Shown here: positions 37,705 through 46,481 of the stretch, piece by piece
Position numbering within the stretch: the first letter of the stretch is position 1
How the letters are laid out: every line of letters starts with the position of its first letter
The notes under the pieces: generated by a model
Database searches by the model: none
The model's input: the letters and a program-made list of their open reading frames with translations, nothing else
Told to the model about the DNA's origin: nothing
Position numbers and translations under genes: made by a program
DNA from: Stenotrophomonas sp. SAU14A_NAIMI4_5
Lineage (GTDB): Bacteria; Pseudomonadota; Gammaproteobacteria; Xanthomonadales; Xanthomonadaceae
Length of the DNA: 64,000 bases
Reading direction: 5' to 3'
Assembly (NCBI RefSeq): GCF_003086795.1
Contig: NZ_CP026003.1
Span: forward strand, 3,973,531 to 4,037,530

Positions 37705-39050
37705 CGGGCCCGGGGCAGCTGCAGGCGGGCGATCAGGCCGCCGCCTTCGCGCTCCAGAAGCTGCAGCTGGCCACCATGGCTGCGTGCGGCATTGGCGGCC
37801 ACGGCGAGGCCGAGGCCGGTGCCGCCGGTGGCGCGGCTGCGCGAGCTTTCACTGCGCTGGAAAGGCTGCAACAGGCGCTCGCGGTCTTCTGCGGGAATGC
37901 CAGGGCCGCGATCCAGAATGTCCAGCTGCAGCAGTCCGTTTCTTTGCGCCGCACGCAGCTCCACTGCACCCGCGTAGCGCCTGGCATTGTCGATCAGGTT
38001 CTCCAGCGCGCGGCGCAGCAGCAGAGCATCGGCCTGCCAATGCAGAGCGACAGGCAGTTCAGCGTCCACCTCGGTGCCACGAAGTCGCGCCGCCTGCACG
38101 CAGTCTTCCAGCATCGGCGCCAGGTCCATCGGCCGCAGCTGCGGCGGCTGCAGTTCGCCGCGTGCGTAATCGAGTACCTGCTCGATCATCGCGTTCATGC
38201 GCTCGATGTCGGCCACCATGCGTGCGGCCTGTGCGGGCGGCGCGAAGTCGGCGCGCAGGCGCAGGCCGGTGAGCGGCGTGCGCAGATCGTGCGCCACTGC
38301 GGCCAACATTCTCGTCATCTGCCGCGCCTGTTCGCGCAGGCGGGTACGGCCCGCATCCAGGGCTACAGCAAGCATCTGCACTTCGCGTGGGCCGTCGTCG
38401 GGCAGCGGCGTCTGGGCATGCAGATCGAGATGGGCGCTGGCATCGGCCAGGCGGCGCAGCGGTCGGCCCAGACGCACCGCCGCCCATGCAGCCAGCGGCG
38501 CCAGCAGCACCATGCCGCCCAGCAAGGCCAGCAGCACCTGCCTTCGCCAGGCAGCCAGATCGCTGTAGGCACTGCTGACCACCCGCCAGCGCCCATCAGG
38601 CTGCTGCACGGCCAGTTCGAACGGTGGCCACGGCAGGCTGGCGAGCACCCGCTGCGCAGCTTTCAAAGCGGCCGTATCGCTGGCACTGGCCTGCTCCTCA
38701 CCCGAGGCGATGACGTGGATATCCGGTGGCTTGCTGTTGCCTGCCCAGACCAACCGCACCTGCTGGGCGGGATGATGCAGGGCATCGGCCACCAGCTGCT
38801 GCAAGCGCGCATGGCTTGTGCCTTCCGGCGGCTGCGCGCGCACGTCCAGGCGCAGCCCCATGCTGTCAGCCGGGCGCTCGCCGCGCAGTACCTGCATGGC
38901 CTGGTCGAGTCGCATCTGCGGTGCCGCCGGGCGCGGCAGCCAGCCCACCACCGCCATGCTGACGGCCGTGGCCAGCACCAGGCTGCTGACCGCCAGCATC
39001 GCAATCCAACGCGCGGTGCTCCAGCGCAGTGTGCTGCAACGCGCGCTCAC
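37701..39050 (-). CDS. sensor histidine kinase, OmpR-partner type
   Basis: 449 residues from GTG 39050. Two membrane helices (about 14-38 and 170-190) flank a periplasmic sensor domain of about 130 residues, then HAMP and HisKA (MLAAVAHDLRTPLTGLRL, phosphorylated His). The ATP-binding HATPase_c domain has NLIDNARRY, DRGPGIP and GTGLGLAVA. It overlaps the response-regulator gene by GTGA, so the pair is co-expressed. Signal and targets unknown; the next gene on the other strand is an aspartyl protease. Confidence 0.93.
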   Translation of the reverse strand: MSARCSTLRWSTARWIAMLAVSSLVLATAVSMAVVGWLPRPAAPQMRLDQAMQVLRGERPADSMGLRLDVRAQPPEGTSHARLQQLVADALHHPAQQVRLVWAGNSKPPDIHVIASGEEQASASDTAALKAAQRVLASLPWPPFELAVQQPDGRWRVVSSAYSDLAAWRRQVLLALLGGMVLLAPLAAWAAVRLGRPLRRLADASAHLDLHAQTPLPDDGPREVQMLAVALDAGRTRLREQARQMTRMLAAVAHDLRTPLTGLRLRADFAPPAQAARMVADIERMNAMIEQVLDYARGELQPPQLRPMDLAPMLEDCVQAARLRGTEVDAELPVALHWQADALLLRRALENLIDNARRYAGAVELRAAQRNGLLQLDILDRGPGIPAEDRERLLQPFQRSESSRSRATGGTGLGLAVAANAARSHGGQLQLLEREGGGLIARLQLPRAR

Positions 39051-39754
39051 AGGCGCTGCACCGCTGGGCCAAAGCGATAGCCCTCGCCGCGCAGGGTCTG
39101 TACCAGGCCATCGCCGCCGGGAGCGGCCTGGGCCAGCCTGCGGCGCAGGCGGCTGATGGCCAGATCCACGGCGCGGTCCACGCTCTCGCTGTCATCGCCA
39201 CGAGTGAGCTGCATCAACTGCTCGCGGTCCAGCACGCGGCCCGCGCGTTCGGCCAGGGCCTGCAGCAATGCGAACTCACCCCGACTGAGCGCTACCTCGG
39301 TGCCCTCGGGTGCATACAGGCGACGCTGTTCCGGCAACAGGCGCCAGCCGTCGAAGCGCAACTCCATCGGTGTCTGTGCGCGCAGCTTGTCCTGCCGGCG
39401 CAGCAGCGCGCGCACGCGGGCCAGCAGCTCGCGCGGGTCGAAGGGTTTGGCCAGATAGTCATCCGCGCCCATTTCCAGACCGATCACACGGTCCGGTGCG
39501 CTGCCCATGGCCGACAGCATCAGGATGGGGATGGCGCGCGACTGCAGGCGGCGGCACACCGACAGGCCGTCTTCACCGGGCATCATCCAGTCCAGGATGA
39601 TGGCGTCGGGACGTTCCGCCTGCAGCAGCACGTCCAGGCCAGCAGCATCGGCGGCCACGCGCACGCGGTAGCCGTGCAGCAACAGGTGGTCGGCGATGGC
39701 ATCGCGGATGCTGGCATCGTCATCCACAACGATGAGGGTGGCAGTAGCATTCAT
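39047..39754 (-). CDS. OmpR-family response regulator
   Basis: 235 residues. Receiver domain with the acidic pocket VVDDDAS and phospho-acceptor Asp55 (AIILDWMMPG), conserved Ser (MLSAM) and Lys (LAKPFDP). C-terminal winged-helix DNA-binding domain (VALSRGEFALLQALAERAGRVLDREQLMQLTRGDDSESVDRAVDLAISRLRRRL..GEGYRFG). First gene of the pair with the kinase. Divergent from the aspartyl protease gene at 39858, which may be its target. Confidence 0.95.
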   Translation of the reverse strand: MNATATLIVVDDDASIRDAIADHLLLHGYRVRVAADAAGLDVLLQAERPDAIILDWMMPGEDGLSVCRRLQSRAIPILMLSAMGSAPDRVIGLEMGADDYLAKPFDPRELLARVRALLRRQDKLRAQTPMELRFDGWRLLPEQRRLYAPEGTEVALSRGEFALLQALAERAGRVLDREQLMQLTRGDDSESVDRAVDLAISRLRRRLAQAAPGGDGLVQTLRGEGYRFGPAVQRL

Positions 39755-39857
39755 GCCGCCAGTATGACGGCGCTGTGTATCGGCCCGGTATCAACCGGCA
39801 CAAACCGGCGATACGCAGCTGCGGTGAAATGGCCTTTCTTTCCCGAGGAGTACACCG

Positions 39858-40775
39858 ATGCGCCTGTCCCTGCTGCCCCTGCTGCTCGCGTCGCTGCCTG
39901 CGGCCGCCGAACCCGCTGCCCTGCACAGCCTGCCGATGACGATGCAGGCCAGTCATCCCACTGTGTTGGGCACGCTGGAGGGAGGGGATAAGCCCTTGCA
40001 GCTGGTGGTGGACAGTGCGGCCAGCGCGACGCTGCTGGATACGGACGTGGTGCGGCGCTTCCAGCTGCAGGACCCGAACGCACGCCACCACGACGCGCAG
40101 GGTGCCAGCGCCGGCGGGTTGGCGTTGCGCAGCACGCGCAGCGTGGCGATGGCGCTGGGCAGCCTGCAGCTGCAGGTGACCGCACTGCAGGCCGACCTGG
40201 CCAGCCTGTCGTCGGCAGGGAGCGAACCGTTGCACGGCATCATCGGCCAGGACATCACGGCGCGTTTCGATACCCGCTGGGATTTCGCCCATGGGCGCCT
40301 GATGCTGTGGCCTGCGCAGACGCTGCCGACCACGGCACCCTATTGCCAGGGCAACGCCCTGCCCGATCGCGCCGGCGTGCTGAAGGGCTTCGGCTTCGTC
40401 AACCTGCGCTTGGGTAGCGAAGGCGTGGAGGCCATCGGTGTGGTCGATACCGGTGCGGCGCAGACCATTCTCAACGATGCAGCGGCGCGTGCGTTGGGCC
40501 TGCGCACCGATGGCAGCGATACGCGCGTGCGCGCGCGCAGCAAGGGCAGCGAGGGGCTGGGTGGCAAGCCGACACCGACGTGGCTGTACACCCTGCCCGT
40601 ACTGGCCAGCGTCGGTTGGCAGCACCCGGCGGTGGAGGTCCGCATCAGCGAGCTGCCGGTGTTCCGGGCAATCGGGCTGGAGCAGCGCCCGGCTTTGATC
40701 CTGGGGGCGGATGTGATGCAGGGTGGCCAGGTGGATATCAGCGCGGGCGCCGAGCGCATCTGCCTGCAGCGATAG
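39858..40775 (+). CDS. retropepsin-like aspartyl protease, exported
   Basis: 305 residues, GAGGAG ahead of the ATG. Signal peptide MRLSLLPLLLASLPAAAEP. Two aspartyl protease-like halves: VVDSAASATLLDTDVV (first active-site region; the usual DTG reads DSA here) and GVVDTGAAQTILNDAAAR (DTG). A bilobed fold with one canonical and one variant site. Periplasmic location likely. Substrate unknown. The variant first motif makes catalysis uncertain. Confidence 0.8.
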   Translation: MRLSLLPLLLASLPAAAEPAALHSLPMTMQASHPTVLGTLEGGDKPLQLVVDSAASATLLDTDVVRRFQLQDPNARHHDAQGASAGGLALRSTRSVAMALGSLQLQVTALQADLASLSSAGSEPLHGIIGQDITARFDTRWDFAHGRLMLWPAQTLPTTAPYCQGNALPDRAGVLKGFGFVNLRLGSEGVEAIGVVDTGAAQTILNDAAARALGLRTDGSDTRVRARSKGSEGLGGKPTPTWLYTLPVLASVGWQHPAVEVRISELPVFRAIGLEQRPALILGADVMQGGQVDISAGAERICLQR

Positions 40776-40794
40776 GCGCGGGGGTGCTGTCCGA

Positions 40795-41405
40795 TCAGGC
40801 GACGCTTTCGAAGAACATCAGGTAGACCAGCCGCCCGTTCTCCGGGCGGTCACCGGACGCCGGGCCGGCGGTGTGCCAGAACCACGGACGCAGCAGCACC
40901 AGGCGGTTGAAGCGCATGGGAATGGTCATGGTCCGTTCCCACGCACTGTCGTCGTTGCTGTCGCGCTCGATGATGTCGCGGTGCATTGCCGTACCATCGG
41001 CATAACCCAGTGCCGCCAGCTCGGCCGGGTTCAGCGCCAGGCGGTCGGTGTTGGTGCGGCGGTGGCGGAAGAATTCGGTCCCCCCTGGCAGTGCTCCGGG
41101 GCGCTGAGGTAGAGGATGCCCGACCAGTGCGAATGATCGGTATGCACGCGGGCACGGCCCACGTCATTGGCCAGGGTGAGGCGGAACTTGCCTTGCGACT
41201 GCAGCGGCTGTACCGGCCGCAGAGGCTCGTTCAACAGGCTGGACGCTGCGCCGGCAAGACCCTGCATTTCCAGGCGCTGCAGCGAATTGCGGCCAGGGAA
41301 TGCGCCGTCCTCCTCGGGGTAGTCCAGGCCCAGGCCGGCGCGGCGCAGGCCATGGGCATCGGCGGCGGAAAGAAAGTCGTCAACGACGAGGAACGAGGTA
41401 GGCAT
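40795..41405 (-). pseudogene. DUF6445-type 2-oxoglutarate/Fe(II) oxygenase-like gene, frameshifted
   Basis: Frame one (41405 to 41031) starts MPTSFLVVDDFLSAADAHGLRRAGLGL and contains the iron-binding HTDHSHWSGILYLS. After LSAPEHCQGG it runs off into nonsense. Another frame continues correctly (TEFFRHRRTNTDRLALNPAELAALGY, then MTIPMRFNRLVLLRPWFWHTAG) to the TAA at 40795. The break is at a run of six G (six C on the plus strand, about 41080-41085); seven would restore a 203-residue protein. A pseudogene, a phase-variable tract or a sequencing error are all possible. Confidence 0.8.
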
Positions 41406-41532
41406 GGCGGCAGGCTAGTGCCGGCACATTGCGGCGGCAAGGCAGCCTGCAGCATGCGCCGGGCCGGGGTTTACGCCGCCTTGGCGGCCGGCGCAGTATA
41501 AGAGCCAGTCACCCGTCTTACTGGACCCTCGC

Positions 41533-41799
41533 ATGACCCCTTCGCAAGCAGACGCCATTGCCAGCGCCGTGATGCAGCCGGACGACTGGCGTGACGAGAT
41601 CGCCGCGCGCCAGCAGGAGGAGATGCAGCAGCTGCAGCGCCAGCGCAGGGCGGTGGCCATCGGCCTGGTCGGCATGGCCGCAGGTGGGTTGATTGCCTAC
41701 CAGTTGGGGCTGCCCTGGGTGAAGGGCGTGCTGTATGGCGGTGTGCCCACCTTCTTCATCGCCAAGGTCTGGCTGGATCGGCGCGCGTTGCGCGGTTGA
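41533..41799 (+). CDS. small single-helix membrane protein
   Basis: 88 residues. The N-terminal half is helical and polar (MQPDDWRDEIAARQQEEMQQLQRQRR); the C-terminal part has one or two hydrophobic segments (AVAIGLVGMAAGGLIAYQLGLPW, VLYGGVPTFFIAKVW). Inner-membrane, function unknown. It converges with groL. Confidence 0.6.
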   Translation: MTPSQADAIASAVMQPDDWRDEIAARQQEEMQQLQRQRRAVAIGLVGMAAGGLIAYQLGLPWVKGVLYGGVPTFFIAKVWLDRRALRG

Positions 41800-41811
41800 T
41801 GCCGCGCGGTT

Positions 41812-41835
41812 CATCCACGCATGGCGTGGATCTAC
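41812..41835. repeat. REP unit, GATCCACGC type
   Basis: CATCCACGCATGGCGTGGAT then CTAC, between the small membrane protein gene and the groL terminator. Confidence 0.8.
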
Positions 41836-41861
41836 CCGAGGGCATCGCGATCCAGACCAAC

Positions 41862-41892
41862 AAAAAAACCCCGCCTTCCGGCGGGGTTTTTC
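41862..41892. terminator. intrinsic terminator of groSL
   Basis: AAAAAAACCCCGCC, loop TTCC, GGCGGGGTTTTT. T-runs exist on both strands, so it can also stop the small membrane protein gene. Confidence 0.85.
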
Positions 41893-41914
41893 ATTACGTC
41901 GGGAACGCGTGGAC

Positions 41915-43618
<1,704 letters not shown>

Positions 43619-43645
43619 TTACAGGAAAGCAGGTCGCGCCGAGGC

Positions 43646-43933
43646 TCAGCCGATGATGGCGAGCACGTCGTCTTCGCGCAGGACCTTGTACTCGACGCCT
43701 TCGCTCTTGTACGAGCTGCCGGCGTACTGGCCGTAGATGACCTTGTCGCCAACCTTCAGCGACGGAGCGCGCACGGTGCCGTTGTCCAGGGCCTTGCCCG
43801 GGCCGACGGCGACGACTTCACCCTTGGTCGACTTTTCCTTGGCCGAATCCGGAATGACGATGCCACCGGCGGAGATTTCGTCAGCTTCGATCGGCTTGAC
43901 CACAACGCGGTCGTGCAGCGGCTTGATGTTCAT
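43646..43933 (-). CDS. groS: co-chaperonin GroES (Hsp10)
   Basis: 95 residues, [52 protein letters not shown], with the mobile loop that docks on GroEL. Caps the GroEL cavity. First gene of the operon; its leader is described separately. Confidence 0.99.
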   Translation of the reverse strand: MNIKPLHDRVVVKPIEADEISAGGIVIPDSAKEKSTKGEVVAVGPGKALDNGTVRAPSLKVGDKVIYGQYAGSSYKSEGVEYKVLREDDVLAIIG

Positions 43934-43978
43934 AGGGACCTCTTAAGTTGTTGATTGGTCTAAAAAAGTCCGGCGATG

Positions 43979-44005
43979 TTAGCACTCACCCCAGGTGACT
44001 GCCAG
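43979..44005 (-). promoter_or_regulatory. half-degenerate CIRCE element (HrcA operator)
   Basis: The plus strand shows TTAGCACTC (perfect half) at 43979-43987, nine bases, then GACTGCCAG at 43997-44005 instead of GAGTGCTAA (six of nine match). Located between the sigma32-type promoter and groS. Confidence 0.7.
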
Positions 44006-44016
44006 CATTGCGCGTG

Positions 44017-44036
44017 AAAAAGCCCGACAGGTCGGG
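44017..44036 (-). terminator. terminator-like hairpin in the groSL leader
   Basis: Reverse strand CCCGACCTGTCGGG followed by CTTTTTC: a short stem with a T-run downstream of the heat-shock promoter and upstream of groS. It may limit basal readthrough; the stem is short, so termination would be partial. Confidence 0.5.
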
Positions 44037-44046
44037 AGCAGGACAG

Positions 44047-44074
44047 AGATGGAGCTGCCCCCGGGCCTTTCAAG
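44047..44074 (-). promoter_or_regulatory. sigma32 (RpoH) promoter of groSL
   Basis: Reverse strand CTTGAAA (44068-44074), 13 bases, CTCCATCT (44047-44054). The consensus is CTTGAAA, 11-16 bases, CCCCATNT, so only one defined position of the -10 differs. The start of transcription would be near 44040. Confidence 0.8.
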
Positions 44075-44168
44075 CCCCGCCACGGAAAATTTTTCCACGG
44101 TGCGCTGCGGCGGGGGACAGACGGCCGGGCCGACAGGCTCCCGTATTTTTGGTGACCCACGTCGCAGT

Positions 44169-44182
44169 GTCAGATATCTGAC
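44169..44182. promoter_or_regulatory. 14-bp perfect palindrome upstream of endonuclease gene
   Basis: GTCAGATATCTGAC, about 75 bp before the ATG at 44255, in the promoter region shared with groSL on the other side. Probably a protein-binding site; no family can be named. Confidence 0.5.
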
Positions 44183-44254
44183 GTTCAGTTACGACAAAGT
44201 GTCACGCGTTCGGCCTTAGGCTCGCCCGGCATTCCCAATCACAAGGAGTAGTCG

Positions 44255-46075
44255 ATGCGATTGCTGTCCCCGCTCGCCGCCGCCTGCCTGCTGGCGCTGG
44301 TCGCCGCGCCGGCCCAGGCCGAGGTCTTCATCAACGAACTGCACTACGACGACAGCACCCCGGCCGGTGACGTCGGCGAAGCCATCGAAGTGGTCGCCAC
44401 CGCCGGCGAGGACCTGTCCGGCTACCGCCTGTACCTGTACAACGGCGCCAACGCCTCGGCCGCCGTGGTCTACGACAACAAGCCGGTCCCGGCTGGCAGC
44501 GCCGCCGGCTGCGGCAGCGCGACGATCGCCGTGGTCACCTACCCGACCAACGGCCTGCAGAACGGCCCCAACGACGGCATCGCCCTGGTCGACGCCAGCG
44601 GCAAGGTGGTCCAGTTCCTCAGCTACGAGGGCGCCATCACCGCCTCCGGTGGCCCCGCCGCCGGCATGACCAGCCAGAACATTCCGGTTGCCGAAACCAA
44701 CAGCACCGCCCCGGGCACCTCGCTGCAGCTGACCGGCAGCGGCAGCCAGTACGCCCACTTCACCTGGGCCGAGTCGGCCGGTGAGACCTTCGGCCGCTGC
44801 AACAACAACCAGACCTTCAACGGCGGTGGCGGCACCCCGGGCGGCCCGAACACCCCGCCGTCGGTGACCACCACCACCCCGGCACAGGGCAGCAGCACCT
44901 TCCCGGCCGCGGCCGATCTGGAAGTGGTGTTCAGCGAAACGGTCAGCCTGGCCAGCGGCGCCTTCGCCCTGAGCTGCGGCAAGTCCGGCAGCGTGCCGCT
45001 GACCTGGCCGACCAGCGGCAAGACCGTGAAGCTGTCGACCAACACCGCCCTGGTGGCCGGTGAGGCCTGCCGCTTCGACATCCGCGCCTCGCGCATCACC
45101 GACAGCCAGGGCGCACGCCCGGCCGCTGACAGCCGCATCGCCTTCACTGTGGCCAGCACCACCGGCAACCCGGACCCGGGCAATCCGGACCCCGGCAATC
45201 CCGGCAACCCGGGCACTCCGGCGGGCTACTACTCCAAGGTGAACACCTCCAGCCCGAGCCAGCTGCGCTGCTCGCTGCACGAGACCATCAAGGGCCACAC
45301 CGCTTACCCGTACAGCGGCTCGGGCACCAGCACCTGGACCATCCTGGAAATCGCCGACGAAGATCCGAACAACAGCGGCAAGATCCTCGACGCCTACCGC
45401 AACCACAGCTACACCAAGGTGAGCAGCCGTGCGGGCACGGGCAGCGGCCTGACCTACAACCGCGAGCACACCTGGCCGAATTCGCTGGGCTTTGCCAGCA
45501 CCACCGGCGACAAGGGCCTGCCGTACGCCCCGTACACCGACACCCACATGCTGTACCTGACCGATGCACAGTGGAATGCCGACCGCGGCAACAAGCCGTT
45601 CGGCAAGTGCGATGCCAATTGCGGCGAGCGCGCCACCGAGGCCAACAACGGCCAGGGCGGCGGCAGCGGCGGCTACCCGGGCAATTCGAACTGGGTGCGT
45701 ACCCCCGACGGCAACACCGGCACCTTCGAGGTGTGGGGCAAGCGCAAGGGCGACATGGCGCGTGCGGTGATGTACATGGCCATCCGTTATGAGGGCGGCA
45801 AGGATGCGGCCACCGGCCAGTCCGAACCGGACCTGGAACTGACCGACGACCGCAGCAAGATCGTCAAGACCAGCAGCTCGCCGGCCTACATGGGCCTGCT
45901 GTCGACCCTGATCGACTGGCACCTGTCCGATCCGCCGGACGATGCCGAGCGTGCGCGAAATGACGTGATCTACTCCTTCCAGGGCAACCGCAACCCGTTC
46001 ATCGACCACCCGGAATGGGCCACCCCGGCCCTGTTCACCTCCGCCAAGCCGGCCACCTGCCAGCTGGCCAACTGA
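44255..46075 (+). CDS. secreted endonuclease I family nuclease with lamin-tail domain
   Basis: 606 residues. Signal peptide MRLLSPLAAACLLALVAAPAQA, then a lamin-tail domain (EVFINELHYDDSTPAGDVGEAIEVV, residues 22-180), a bacterial Ig-like domain of the SbsA type (PPSVTTTTPAQGSSTFPAAADLEVVFSETVSLASG, about 205-305), a GNPDPGNPDPGNP linker, and the endonuclease I domain from about 325. The catalytic motif is NREHTWPNS and the later NRNPFIDHPE binds the metal. Extracellular or periplasmic DNA degradation is the usual role (EndA/NucM). It has no close gene partner here. Confidence 0.93.
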   Translation: MRLLSPLAAACLLALVAAPAQAEVFINELHYDDSTPAGDVGEAIEVVATAGEDLSGYRLYLYNGANASAAVVYDNKPVPAGSAAGCGSATIAVVTYPTNGLQNGPNDGIALVDASGKVVQFLSYEGAITASGGPAAGMTSQNIPVAETNSTAPGTSLQLTGSGSQYAHFTWAESAGETFGRCNNNQTFNGGGGTPGGPNTPPSVTTTTPAQGSSTFPAAADLEVVFSETVSLASGAFALSCGKSGSVPLTWPTSGKTVKLSTNTALVAGEACRFDIRASRITDSQGARPAADSRIAFTVASTTGNPDPGNPDPGNPGNPGTPAGYYSKVNTSSPSQLRCSLHETIKGHTAYPYSGSGTSTWTILEIADEDPNNSGKILDAYRNHSYTKVSSRAGTGSGLTYNREHTWPNSLGFASTTGDKGLPYAPYTDTHMLYLTDAQWNADRGNKPFGKCDANCGERATEANNGQGGGSGGYPGNSNWVRTPDGNTGTFEVWGKRKGDMARAVMYMAIRYEGGKDAATGQSEPDLELTDDRSKIVKTSSSPAYMGLLSTLIDWHLSDPPDDAERARNDVIYSFQGNRNPFIDHPEWATPALFTSAKPATCQLAN

Positions 46076-46096
46076 CCGCGCAACGCAGCGGTCCAC

Positions 46097-46126
46097 GCCG
46101 CCGCCGGGTCCTGACCCGGCGGCGGC
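46097..46126. other. GC-rich hairpin after the endonuclease gene
   Basis: GCCGCCGCCGGGTC, two bases, GACCCGGCGGCGGC: a perfect 14-bp stem with no T-run, 21 bp past the stop codon. Probably a transcript-end or rho-assisted structure. Confidence 0.5.
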
Positions 46127-46142
46127 CCTATACTCGGCGGTC

Positions 46143-46481
46143 ATGTCGACCGTCGATCCCGTCCTGCTGCTGTTGACCACCTGCCCGGACCGGGCCAGTG
46201 CCGAGCGCATCGCGCACGCGCTGGTCAGCGAGCGCCTGGCTGCGTGCGTCACCCGGCTGGAGGGGGCACAGTCGACCTACCGCTGGCAGGGCGATGTCAT
46301 TACCGACACCGAACTGCAGTTGCTGGTGAAGACCACGGCGAGCCGCGTCGATGACGCGATCGCCCGCATCGTCGAACTGCATCCGTATGAACTCCCGGAG
46401 TGCATCGCGGTCGAAACCCGGGCCGGCCTGCCGGCGTATCTGGACTGGATCCGGGCGCAGACCCGGGAGGACACCGATTGA
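46143..46481 (+). CDS. cutA: divalent-cation tolerance protein CutA
   Basis: 112 residues. Typical motifs: LLLLTTCPDRASAERIAHALVSERLAACVTRLEGAQSTYRWQGDVITDTELQLLVKTT and HPYELPECIAVET. Small trimeric cytoplasmic protein of uncertain role, historically linked to copper tolerance. Its stop codon overlaps the dsbD start by one base (TGATG), so cutA-dsbD-tlpA form one operon, the common cutA/dsbD arrangement. Confidence 0.95.
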   Translation: MSTVDPVLLLLTTCPDRASAERIAHALVSERLAACVTRLEGAQSTYRWQGDVITDTELQLLVKTTASRVDDAIARIVELHPYELPECIAVETRAGLPAYLDWIRAQTREDTD

